Below, in pieces: positions 32,477-39,885 of a stretch of 39,885 bases of DNA. The notes beneath the pieces were generated by a model. It saw nothing but the letters and a program-made list of their open reading frames with translations, had not been told where the DNA came from and did no database searches. How positions within the stretch are numbered: the first letter of the stretch is position 1; each line of letters opens with the position of its first letter. Source of the DNA: a virus. The DNA lies in IMG/VR virus record IMGVR_UViG_3300021368_001307, positions 1 through 39,885 of that record, one strand, 5' to 3'. The position numbers were made by a program, and so were the translations under genes.

Positions 32477-34699
32477 ATGGCAAGTCAAGTCTCGCCTGGT
32501 GTTGTTTTAAGGGAACGCGACCTCACAAATACTACCATTGTGGGCAATTCAGCTCTAACAGCAGCTTTTGCATCATCTTTCCAGAAAGGACCAATCGGAG
32601 AAATCACATCTGTTTCATCTTTGAAAGAGTTTGTTGGTATCTTTGGTACTCCTTCGGAAGCAAATGCAGAAGACTGGTTAGTTGCATCTGAGTTCCTAGG
32701 ATATGGTGGTAGACTAGCAGTAGTACGTGCTGAGTCCGCTGTCCTTAACGCAACTTCAGATGGTTCAGCAGTATTAATTAAAAACGAAGCAGACTACACT
32801 TCAGGTGTTGGTGGTGCTGAAGTATTTGCAGCAAGGACTGCAGGAACTTGGGGTAACTCCCTTAAAGTTGTAGCAGTTGACCGTGGAGCGGATCAAATCC
32901 TAACACTAGCATCTGCACCAGCTACTACTGCAATGAATACTGCATTCACTACCGTAAGTGGAAAGGCAGGAAGAATTTATTCTTGGGATGCTGCTACAAG
33001 TGAATTGGCAGTCATTCTTGACAACCCAGCATCACTCCTTACATCCGCAGAAGTTTTTGATGAACCAGGTGATGGTGTTGTTGCAGGAGTTACCCCAGCT
33101 GCATATGCAGGACAAGGTTCTCAAAATGGATCTCATGTCGTAGATCCAACTGGTGGAACTGGAACGGGTCTAAGACTACAAGTTATCATTGATGTTGGTG
33201 GAAGCGTCACCAGTGTTACCATTGTTAATGGTGGTACAGGTTATGCTCAGGGCGATTCAGTTACATGTCCTGCTGCAAACTTAGGTACAGGAGCTGTTGC
33301 TGATCTAACAGTTAGTGTTGACTCCGTATCTAACGATAACATCGCTATCACTTCAGTAAAAGATTGGTACACCAATACAACTATTGCAGGAACAACTTTA
33401 AAACTTTCTGCTATTGGTCCACGTCCTGGTACATCACAATTTGCTTCTGATAGAGGTATTTCATATGATGAAATTCACCTAGCAGTTATTGATGTTACTG
33501 GTAATGTTTCTGGTGCTGCAGATACAGTTCTAGAAAGACTAACATATCTTTCTAAACTAACTGACGCTAAGAATCCAGAAGGAGCATCACTATACTTCAA
33601 AGATATTGTTAATCTAGAATCTGAGTATATCTTTACTAGTGGAGCACTTGCAAATCTAATTGAACCAACACAAGGTGGTGGAGGAGAAGCATTAGGACAA
33701 GCATCTACTGCAATTTCTTCTGGATCTAAGTTGCTTCTAACAGCAGATAACATCTCCAATCTTTCTGGTGGTGCTGATGATTATGCATATACTGCTGGCG
33801 AAGTAAATGGTGCATATGATCTATTCTTAGATACTGAAGCAACTACAATTGACTTCATTCTAATGGGTGGTTCAATGGGTAGTGAAGCAGATACTCTAGC
33901 AAAAGCACAAAAGGTTGTTGCTGTTGCAGCTGGTCGTAAAGATGCACTAGCATTTGTTTCACCACATAAAGGAAACCAAATTGGAACTGGCGGATCTGCA
34001 CTCACTGCTGCTGATCAAAGAACTAACACCGTTAACTTCTTTAACGCAATTTCATCTACTTCATTCGCTGTCTTAGACAGTGGTTATAAGTACATGTATG
34101 ACCGTTTCAATGACAAGTATCGTTATGTTCCTTGCAATGGTGACATTGCTGGTCTTTGTGTTAACACTTCAGAAACAGTCGCTGATTGGATTTCACCTGC
34201 TGGTATGAATCGTGGCGGTCTCCGCAATGTAATCAAACTTGCATTCAATCCAAACAAAGCAGATAGAGACGAACTTTATCAGAACAGAATTAACCCAGTC
34301 GTTACCTTCCCTGGTAGTGGAGCAGTTCTATTCGGTGATAAGACTGCACTTGCTGCACCTTCCGCATTTGATAGAATTAATGTTCGTCGTCTCTTCCTTA
34401 ATATTGAGAAGAGAGTTGAAGAACTTGCTAAGGGTGTTCTATTTGAAATTAATGATGAAACAACTCGTGGTGGATTCCTATCAACAATCACTTCATATCT
34501 TTCTAGCATTGAAGCGCAGCAAGGAATTACAGATTTCCTAGTTGTTTGTGATGGAACTAACAACACAGCTGATGTAATTGACCGCAACGAATTTGTTGCA
34601 GAACTATTCATCAAACCTGCTCGCTCCATCAACTATGTTTCAGTAACGTTTACTGCAACGAGAACTGGAGTTTCGTTCAGCGAAGTCGTTGGACGCTGA
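32477..34699 (+). CDS. 18: Tail sheath protein gp18
   Basis: Recognised by its N-terminus (MASQVSPGVVLRERDLTNTT, FQKGPIGEI) and by the C-terminal sheath domain (RINPVVTFPGSGAVLFGDKT, NVRRLFLNIEKRVEELAK, FVAELFIKPARSINYVSVTF). It forms the contractile outer sheath around the gp19 tube. Length 740 residues, longer than T4's about 659. An extra beta insertion at about residues 218-281 carries GGTGYAQGDSVT, like the module inserted in gp14 here. It has its own late promoter and a strong ribosome site, matching an abundant virion protein. Confidence 0.92.
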   Translation: MASQVSPGVVLRERDLTNTTIVGNSALTAAFASSFQKGPIGEITSVSSLKEFVGIFGTPSEANAEDWLVASEFLGYGGRLAVVRAESAVLNATSDGSAVLIKNEADYTSGVGGAEVFAARTAGTWGNSLKVVAVDRGADQILTLASAPATTAMNTAFTTVSGKAGRIYSWDAATSELAVILDNPASLLTSAEVFDEPGDGVVAGVTPAAYAGQGSQNGSHVVDPTGGTGTGLRLQVIIDVGGSVTSVTIVNGGTGYAQGDSVTCPAANLGTGAVADLTVSVDSVSNDNIAITSVKDWYTNTTIAGTTLKLSAIGPRPGTSQFASDRGISYDEIHLAVIDVTGNVSGAADTVLERLTYLSKLTDAKNPEGASLYFKDIVNLESEYIFTSGALANLIEPTQGGGGEALGQASTAISSGSKLLLTADNISNLSGGADDYAYTAGEVNGAYDLFLDTEATTIDFILMGGSMGSEADTLAKAQKVVAVAAGRKDALAFVSPHKGNQIGTGGSALTAADQRTNTVNFFNAISSTSFAVLDSGYKYMYDRFNDKYRYVPCNGDIAGLCVNTSETVADWISPAGMNRGGLRNVIKLAFNPNKADRDELYQNRINPVVTFPGSGAVLFGDKTALAAPSAFDRINVRRLFLNIEKRVEELAKGVLFEINDETTRGGFLSTITSYLSSIEAQQGITDFLVVCDGTNNTADVIDRNEFVAELFIKPARSINYVSVTFTATRTGVSFSEVVGR

Positions 34700-34705
34700 T
34701 TTTTC

Positions 34706-34713
34706 GTTAAATA
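34706..34713 (+). promoter_or_regulatory. Possible late promoter, GTTAAATA, before gp19
   Basis: GTTAAATA lies seven bases after the gp18 stop, two mismatches from TATAAATA. AAGGAG at 34721-34726 precedes ATG 34739 by 12 bases. Confidence 0.35.
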
Positions 34714-34738
34714 CTAATAGAAGGAGTAACTTAGAAAA

Positions 34739-35317
34739 ATGGCAATTACTAGCAACGTTTCAACTTTTTTAACACAGGTGAAGCAGGGTGTTAGACCTAA
34801 TATGTTTGAGGTGGACATTTCGTTCCCCTCTGAGATTGCAGGAGACACATCACTTACAGGACTACTTTGTAAGTCAGCTGCATTACCTGCTTCAAACGTA
34901 GGTGTTATTGAAGTTCCTTTCCGTGGTAGAACTGTAAAGATCGCTGGGGATAGAACCTTTGATAACTGGACTGCAACCTTTATCAACGATAAAGACATGG
35001 CAACCCGCGCACGTTTTGAAGAGTGGTTGAACCTAATCAATACACACAAAGCAAATACAACTGCAGAAGCAGATCCAACCGAATATTCAGCTTCAGTAAT
35101 CATCAAACAACTTGAAAAAGATTCTACCGATGGTGGTAAAATTCTAAGATCATATAAACTGTGGTATGCATTCCCAACTAGTGCATCTGCAATTGATCTT
35201 GCATATGATAGCAATGATCAGATTGAAGAATTTACAGTTGAATTCCAGTATTCATACTGGACTGTTGGAGATGATACTGAGACTACCGCTGGAGATAGCA
35301 ATGCTGCGATCCTATAA
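34739..35317 (+). CDS. 19: Tail tube protein gp19
   Basis: The 192-residue protein directly follows gp18 and has gp19 features: an N-terminal VSTFLTQVKQGVRPNMFEVD, IEVPFRGRTVKIAGDRTFDN, and FTVEFQYSYWTV near the end. It stacks as hexameric rings forming the inner tail tube through which DNA passes. T4 gp19 is 163 residues; this one has a slightly longer tail. The stop overlaps an exact late promoter for gp20. Confidence 0.92.
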   Translation: MAITSNVSTFLTQVKQGVRPNMFEVDISFPSEIAGDTSLTGLLCKSAALPASNVGVIEVPFRGRTVKIAGDRTFDNWTATFINDKDMATRARFEEWLNLINTHKANTTAEADPTEYSASVIIKQLEKDSTDGGKILRSYKLWYAFPTSASAIDLAYDSNDQIEEFTVEFQYSYWTVGDDTETTAGDSNAAIL

Positions 35318-35320
35318 ATA
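35313..35320 (+). promoter_or_regulatory. Late promoter, TATAAATA, before gp20
   Basis: An exact TATAAATA that contains the TAA stop of gp19 (35315-35317). ATG 35349 is 28 bases downstream of the motif. Confidence 0.75.
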
Positions 35321-35348
35321 ATAGGAAGCGTACAGTTGAAAAATTATC

Positions 35349-37052
35349 ATGAGTCAGTTATTTGGCTTTCAAATTAATCGTAAGGAGGGTCAGAAGGGTC
35401 AGTCCCCTGTCCCTCCTTCTGCTGACGAGCCAGTCTCTATTGCCGCAGGCGGTTATTTTGGAACATATGTAGACACAGACGCTACTGCAAGGAATGAGTT
35501 TGAACTCATTCGTAGGTATAGAGACATGTCTCTACACCCAGAAGTAGACTCTGCTGTAGATGAAATTGTGAATGAATTTGTGGTTAGCGATGCTAATGAC
35601 AGTTGTGTTGAGGTTGATCTTAACAACTTAGAAGTTGGAGCGGGAGTTAAGAAAAAAATTCGTGACGAGTTTGACAAGATCAAACAGATGTTGAATTTTG
35701 ACAATCGTGCTCATGAAATTATTCGTAGTTGGTATATTGACGGAAAGTTATTTTATCATAAAGTAATTGATTTAGATAATCCAAAGAAAGGTATTACTGA
35801 ACTTCGTTATATTGACCCACTAAAGATTCGTAAAGTAAGACAAAAACTCAGTAAGGGTTCTGATGACCCTAGAGTAAATAGAGCATTGAAAGGTACTGCA
35901 CTGGAGTATGAATGGGGGCAGTACATTGACTATTTCATATACAATCCCAAAGGATATCTAAGAGGCGGAGCACTCGGTCCTATTGGAGATATGTCCAACT
36001 CCCAAGGAATTAAGATTGCTGCAGATTCAATTGCATTCTGTTCCTCTGGAGTTCAAGATCTTAACAAGAGAATGCATTTGAGTTTCCTACACAAAGGAAT
36101 CAAGTCACTCAATCAACTTAGAATGATTGAGGATGCTCTGGTTATTTACAGATTGTCACGCGCACCTGAGCGTAGGATTTTCTATATTGATGTAGGTAAT
36201 TTACCTAAGGTAAAAGCGGAACAGTATCTCCGTGATGTTATGAGTCGCTATCGTAACAAGCTAGTGTATGACGCAAACACTGGTGAGATTCGTGATGACA
36301 AAAAACACATGAGTATGCTAGAGGATTTTTGGTTGCCTCGTAGAGAGGGTGGTCGCGGAACTGAGATCACTACACTGCCAGGTGGACAAAACCTAGGCGA
36401 ACTCAAAGATGTTGAGTATTTTAAGAAGAAGCTTTATAACAGCCTCAATCTTCCTCCTTCCCGTCTCACCGACGATAATAAAGGATTCAACCTCGGTAAA
36501 ACCACTGAAGTCCTTAGAGACGAACTTAAGTTCACAAAGTTCATCGGTAGACTACGTAAAAGATTTGGTGAACTCTTTCACGATATTCTTAAAACGCAAC
36601 TCATTCTTAAAGGAGTAATTTCTCCTGAAGATTGGGATGATATGAAGGAGCATATTCAATATGACTTCTTGTTTGATAACCATTTCAATGAGTTAAAAGA
36701 ACAAGAACTAATGACACAGCGCATTGCTCTTGCAACTCAGATGGATCCATTTGTTGGTAAGTATTTCTCAATTGAACATATTCGTAGACAAATTCTACAA
36801 CAGAATGAGAAGGAATATAAGGAAATTGAAAAACAAATGAAGAATGAAATTGATGCTGGTCTAGCAATGAATCCATCTGATGTTAATACATTTGACATGA
36901 TGGATCGCCAGAATGCTGCATTTGCTCCTGAAATTGCAGCGCAACAAGCTGATGACTCTCACGAACGAGAGCAAGAAAAAGCAGACGACGCGCATCAAAA
37001 ACAATTGCAAATGGCGAAAGCGCAACCTAAACCTTCTTCTAATACTAAATAA
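35349..37052 (+). CDS. 20: Portal protein gp20
   Basis: A 567-residue portal: N-terminal RYRDMSLHPEVDSAVDEIVN, central ALGPIGDMSNSQGIKIAADS, SRAPERRIFYIDVGNLPK, and the NSLNLPPSRLTDDNKGFNLG motif are all characteristic of T4-type gp20. It forms the dodecameric vertex ring on which the head assembles and through which gp17 packages DNA. The C-terminal 90 residues are charged and coiled-coil-like (HEREQEKADDAHQKQLQMAK), disordered beyond T4's end (about 524 residues). It follows an exact late promoter. Confidence 0.95.
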   Translation: MSQLFGFQINRKEGQKGQSPVPPSADEPVSIAAGGYFGTYVDTDATARNEFELIRRYRDMSLHPEVDSAVDEIVNEFVVSDANDSCVEVDLNNLEVGAGVKKKIRDEFDKIKQMLNFDNRAHEIIRSWYIDGKLFYHKVIDLDNPKKGITELRYIDPLKIRKVRQKLSKGSDDPRVNRALKGTALEYEWGQYIDYFIYNPKGYLRGGALGPIGDMSNSQGIKIAADSIAFCSSGVQDLNKRMHLSFLHKGIKSLNQLRMIEDALVIYRLSRAPERRIFYIDVGNLPKVKAEQYLRDVMSRYRNKLVYDANTGEIRDDKKHMSMLEDFWLPRREGGRGTEITTLPGGQNLGELKDVEYFKKKLYNSLNLPPSRLTDDNKGFNLGKTTEVLRDELKFTKFIGRLRKRFGELFHDILKTQLILKGVISPEDWDDMKEHIQYDFLFDNHFNELKEQELMTQRIALATQMDPFVGKYFSIEHIRRQILQQNEKEYKEIEKQMKNEIDAGLAMNPSDVNTFDMMDRQNAAFAPEIAAQQADDSHEREQEKADDAHQKQLQMAKAQPKPSSNTK

Positions 37053-37062
37053 AGAATAAGTC

Positions 37063-37284
37063 ATGGAAAACAAAATGGATCAGGCAAACCCTGAAGCGGA
37101 AGTGATGAATATTGTAACTGCTATTGCAGACAATGAAAGGTCTAAAGCAATTGATGCCATCCAAGATTTGCTTTATGCAAAGGCATCAGAAACTCTGTCT
37201 ACTTATAAACAGGGTGTAGCAAAGACTTACTTTGATGAACCAGTAGATACGGAAACTAATGAAACTGATAACGGAACAGATTGA
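37063..37284 (+). CDS. Prohead core protein, gp68-like
   Basis: A 73-residue helical acidic protein between gp20 and gp21, the site of gp67 and gp68 in T4. The pattern (NIVTAIADNERSKAIDAIQD, LLYAKASETLSTYKQGVA, KTYFDE) resembles the core-protein motif AI...AI-x-D-L-L...K-x-x-VA, and the acidic tail (ETNETDNGTD) is like T4 internal proteins. In T4 such proteins fill the prohead core and are cleaved by gp21. The last 26 bases overlap gp21. Assignment to gp68 rather than gp67 is by motif only. Confidence 0.65.
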   Translation: MENKMDQANPEAEVMNIVTAIADNERSKAIDAIQDLLYAKASETLSTYKQGVAKTYFDEPVDTETNETDNGTD

Positions 37285-37903
37285 AGATGTACATGTCATC
37301 ACCGAAGGAACTGGTGATGATAAAAAATTGTACATTGAAGGTGTCTTTCTTCAGTCCGAACTGAAGAATAGGAACGGTCGTGTATATCCATTTCAAGTTC
37401 TAGAACGTGAGGTTGGACGTTACAATGAAGAGTATGTTAAAACTAAGCGTGCTCTCGGTGAGTTGGGTCATCCTGATGGTCCTACTGTCAACCTTGATAG
37501 AGTTTCCCACAGAATTACCGAACTTAGAGCAGAAGGTAATAACTTTATGGGCAAAGCCCAAATCCTAGACACACCTATGGGAAAGATTGCAAAATCTCTC
37601 TTAGGTGAAGGTGTACAACTTGGTGTATCATCACGCGGAATGGGAAGTATTGACAAACGTGAAGACACCGCGTATGTCATGGACGACTTCATGCTAGCAA
37701 CAGCAGCAGATATCGTTGCAGATCCTTCTGCCCCAGACGCTTTCGTCAATGGAATTATGGAAGGTAAAGAGTGGGTTTGGGACAACGGAATCCTTAAGGA
37801 GTCCGAGGTTGCTAAATATCAACGTTACATGAGTGATTCTACTCGTAAAAACCTAGAGGAGAGAACGCTTCAAGTGTTCCAAAACTTCCTCGCAGGTTTG
37901 TAA
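37259..37903 (+). CDS. 21: Prohead protease gp21
   Basis: A 214-residue serine protease that matures the prohead by cleaving core and capsid proteins. The catalytic dyad fits the gp21/herpes-type protease: H71 in GELGHPDG and S124/S125 in GVSSRGMGS, 54 apart as in T4 (His85/Ser140). Near-family KNRNGRVYPFQVLEREV and WDNGILKESEV are conserved blocks. The start overlaps the preceding core gene. Confidence 0.93.
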   Translation: MKLITEQIEDVHVITEGTGDDKKLYIEGVFLQSELKNRNGRVYPFQVLEREVGRYNEEYVKTKRALGELGHPDGPTVNLDRVSHRITELRAEGNNFMGKAQILDTPMGKIAKSLLGEGVQLGVSSRGMGSIDKREDTAYVMDDFMLATAADIVADPSAPDAFVNGIMEGKEWVWDNGILKESEVAKYQRYMSDSTRKNLEERTLQVFQNFLAGL

Positions 37904-37906
37904 TTT

Positions 37907-37914
37907 AATAAATA
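37907..37914 (+). promoter_or_regulatory. Late promoter, AATAAATA, before gp22
   Basis: AATAAATA lies three bases after the gp21 stop. GGAAGGA (37940-37946) and ATG 37953 follow. Confidence 0.5.
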
Positions 37915-37952
37915 AACAATAGATAATCATAAGATTTACGGAAGGACTCAAA

Positions 37953-39125
37953 ATGTCAGACATGTTAAACGAAAAGTTTGAGGAGTTTCTGAGCGGACAG
38001 CAAGTCGTTATGGAAGCGGGAGCGGATCCCATGCCTCGTGTATCTGCTTCAGTAATTCCTGGTACAGGCTCAGATCCCTCGGCAGTTTCGGGTGATCCAC
38101 AACAACGTGGAAGTGGTAAAGATGAACCATCTGGTTCTTCACCAACTGTTCCACCTTCAGTTGCTAACGGACAGTCAGTAACAGATCTCGGTGGTTCACA
38201 GTCCGAACCTCTTCATTCTAATAAAGAAGAAGGCGAGGAGAATCCTGGCGCTAAAGCAGCAGCACCCGTCTCACAAGATGGTAGTGTTACTTCAACATCA
38301 GGCAAGCCTGGTGACGAAGCAGGTGCTAATTCCCTAGGCGCGGAAATCGCTTATGGAACTGGCAAAGGTCCTGATGTTTCTTATCCTATCAAACCAGCAT
38401 TTGAAGAGCTGGATATGTCCTCCGACATTAGTGCCCTATTAGAAGGCACTGAACTCTCCGAAGAATTTGCAGAGAAAGCAAAAACCATCTTTGAGGCAGC
38501 AGTCAAAGCAAAGATCTCCGAAGAGTATGACAAGCTTGTAGAGCATTTCGGTAAAGAATTAGAGAAGCAACTAACATCTGCTAAAGCAGATCTCTCTGAG
38601 GAAGTTAACGGAACTGTAAACTACGCAGTCACTCAATGGCTAGAAGAAAATCAAGTAGCTGTTGATCGTGGCATCAGAAATGAGATCACTACAGACTTCA
38701 TTGCAGGTCTTAAAGGTCTCTTTGAAGAGCACTACATCTCTATCCCCGACGACAAGGTTGACGTGGTAGAGGGTATGGCTGAATCTATTCGTGAGATGGA
38801 AGAGCGCCTAGACGAACAGGTCAAGGCAAATGTGAAACTACAAAATCGTCTTAATGAGTCTGCCAAACTCAATATTCTGTCCACTGTGTCAGAAGGACTC
38901 GCAGATACTCAGAAAGAAAAACTCGCAGCACTTGCTGAGGGTCTTGAGTATGTAACTGAAGAGGACTTTACCAAGAAGGTTAAAACCATCAAGGAGTCAT
39001 ACTTCAAAGAATCAGTTGCTACTCCCGCAGCAGAAGTTGCAGATGAAACTCCAGTTGAAGGATTAAGCGAAGAGGTAACACCAGCAATGGCACAATACCT
39101 CAGCGCACTCAATCGCTGGAAGTGA
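37953..39125 (+). CDS. 22: Prohead scaffold gp22
   Basis: A 390-residue scaffold in the standard place between gp21 and gp23. Residues about 20-140 are low-complexity, rich in G, S, P and acidic residues, likely disordered. Residues about 150-340 are helical and coiled-coil forming (FAEKAKTIFEAAVKAKISEE, ESIREMEERLDEQVKANVKL). It directs prohead assembly and is expected to be degraded by gp21. At 390 residues it exceeds T4's about 269, most of the difference being the disordered N-terminal region. GGAAGGA supports the start. Confidence 0.9.
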   Translation: MSDMLNEKFEEFLSGQQVVMEAGADPMPRVSASVIPGTGSDPSAVSGDPQQRGSGKDEPSGSSPTVPPSVANGQSVTDLGGSQSEPLHSNKEEGEENPGAKAAAPVSQDGSVTSTSGKPGDEAGANSLGAEIAYGTGKGPDVSYPIKPAFEELDMSSDISALLEGTELSEEFAEKAKTIFEAAVKAKISEEYDKLVEHFGKELEKQLTSAKADLSEEVNGTVNYAVTQWLEENQVAVDRGIRNEITTDFIAGLKGLFEEHYISIPDDKVDVVEGMAESIREMEERLDEQVKANVKLQNRLNESAKLNILSTVSEGLADTQKEKLAALAEGLEYVTEEDFTKKVKTIKESYFKESVATPAAEVADETPVEGLSEEVTPAMAQYLSALNRWK

Positions 39126-39162
39126 TTATTATCAAACCCTATTTTTCCAAACGGAGCTAAAA

Positions 39163-39885
39163 ATGTTTAATGCAGAAGCTCTAACAGAAAAGTGGAAACC
39201 TGTTCTAGGTCATGAGAGCGCAGGCGCTATCAAAGACAATTATAGAAAGGCTGTTACCGCTGTTCTGTTAGAAAACCAAGAAAGATTCATGCGCGAAGAG
39301 CGTGGCATGATCAACGAAGCAGGTGGTGCAGCAGGTAACTCTGTTGGCGCTATCGGCGGCAACGCTCTTTCAGGTTCAGGTCTAACCACCCAAACTGGTG
39401 GTCTTGCTGGATTTGACCCTGTAATGATCAGCCTCATCCGTCGTGCAATGCCTAACCTCATTGCTTATGACATCTGTGGCGTTCAACCAATGTCTGGTCC
39501 TACTGGACTAATCTTCGCAATGAAGTCTCACTACGAAGGTCGTGACGGTGCTGAAGCACTATACAACGAGCCTGACAGCGACTTCTCTGCAGGATACGAT
39601 GCAACTGCAAATGCATACGATACTGCTAATCCAGTTGCAGGCAGCAATCCTGGTCTTCTTAATGACTCTGGCACTTACGACCGTGGCGTTAAGCCAATGG
39701 CACGTGAGGACGCTGAGGCACTAGGAGAAAGCGGAAAGCTGTTCAGAGAAATGTCATTCAGCATTGAGAAGACTGCTGTGACTGCACAGTCCAGAGCTCT
39801 CAAAGCAGAATACACTCTAGAATTGGCACAAGACCTCAAGGCAATTCATGGTCTTGATGCTGAGCAAGAACTTGCTAACATTCTG
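39163..39885 (+). CDS. 23: Major capsid protein gp23, 3' truncated by window
   Basis: 241 codons to the window edge, 5' complete; GGAG lies nine bases before the ATG. The family signature RRAMPNLIAYDICGVQPMSG and the block AQSRALKAEYTLELAQDLKA match T4-like gp23. It forms the hexamers of the head shell. The gp21 cleavage site is predicted after E52 in I50-N51-E52, an (I/L)-x-E site, leaving a mature protein starting AGGAAG. No late promoter is visible in the 37-base gap after gp22, so transcription probably reads through from upstream. Confidence 0.95.
   Translation, partial: MFNAEALTEKWKPVLGHESAGAIKDNYRKAVTAVLLENQERFMREERGMINEAGGAAGNSVGAIGGNALSGSGLTTQTGGLAGFDPVMISLIRRAMPNLIAYDICGVQPMSGPTGLIFAMKSHYEGRDGAEALYNEPDSDFSAGYDATANAYDTANPVAGSNPGLLNDSGTYDRGVKPMAREDAEALGESGKLFREMSFSIEKTAVTAQSRALKAEYTLELAQDLKAIHGLDAEQELANIL

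Noticed and set aside
37044-37051. ACTAAATA as a late promoter for the core protein
   Set aside because: A start from it would leave a leader of only about five bases before ATG 37063, too short to carry a ribosome site.
1-39885. tRNA genes, commonly found in cyanomyoviruses
   Set aside because: No cloverleaf-like segment was visible and no gap is long enough for one beyond 32392-32476, which shows none.

Overview
This window is part of the genome of a T4-like cyanophage (a myovirus of marine Synechococcus or Prochlorococcus). The evidence is the T4-type head/neck/tail order (gp13, gp14, gp15, gp16 ... gp17, gp18, gp19, gp20, core protein, gp21, gp22, gp23), at least ten TATAAATA-like late promoters, and host-derived metabolic genes: plastocyanin (petE), 6-phosphogluconate dehydrogenase (gnd) and glucose-6-phosphate dehydrogenase (zwf). 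Every gene I support is on the + strand. Genes are tightly packed, often overlapping as ATGA or TAATG. No gap exceeds about 90 bases, so there is no long non-coding stretch. I saw no tRNA, insertion sequence, CRISPR array or attachment site. The sequence does not say which cyanobacterial genus is the host.

Region 1 (1-21836) encodes virion-surface and fibre-like proteins. In order: a glycine-rich fibre protein with a propeller-like C-terminus (cut at the left edge), two small helical proteins, three structural proteins, two tandem terminators, a 1915-residue repeat protein, an Mtd-like adhesin N-domain protein, a 1563-residue multi-domain fibre, and a duplicated two-gene cassette (adhesin-like protein plus small partner with an NRFPGKT motif).

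Region 2 (21885-25301) is the neck and terminase-small block: gp13, gp14, gp15, gp16. The gp13 start lies beneath a hairpin that overlaps both a late promoter and the Shine-Dalgarno, which resembles a temporal switch.

Region 3 (25329-30495) separates gp16 from gp17 by about 5.2 kb of accessory genes: a 2OG-Fe(II) oxygenase, two small hypothetical proteins, petE, gnd, zwf, five small single-membrane-span proteins and two small soluble proteins. Gnd and Zwf are the NADPH-producing steps of the oxidative pentose phosphate pathway. Plastocyanin carries electrons to photosystem I or a terminal oxidase. Together they fit redirection of host redox and pentose supply during infection.

Region 4 (30521-39885) is the packaging and head/tail morphogenesis cluster: gp17 terminase, a small zinc-finger protein, gp18 sheath, gp19 tube, gp20 portal, a gp68-like core protein, gp21 protease, gp22 scaffold and the first 241 codons of gp23 major capsid protein (cut at the right edge).

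The most interesting points are the hairpin/late-promoter switches at gp13 and possibly gp17, the duplicated adhesin-partner cassette, the small membrane proteins threaded between the redox genes, and beta modules inserted into gp14, gp18 and fibre proteins.
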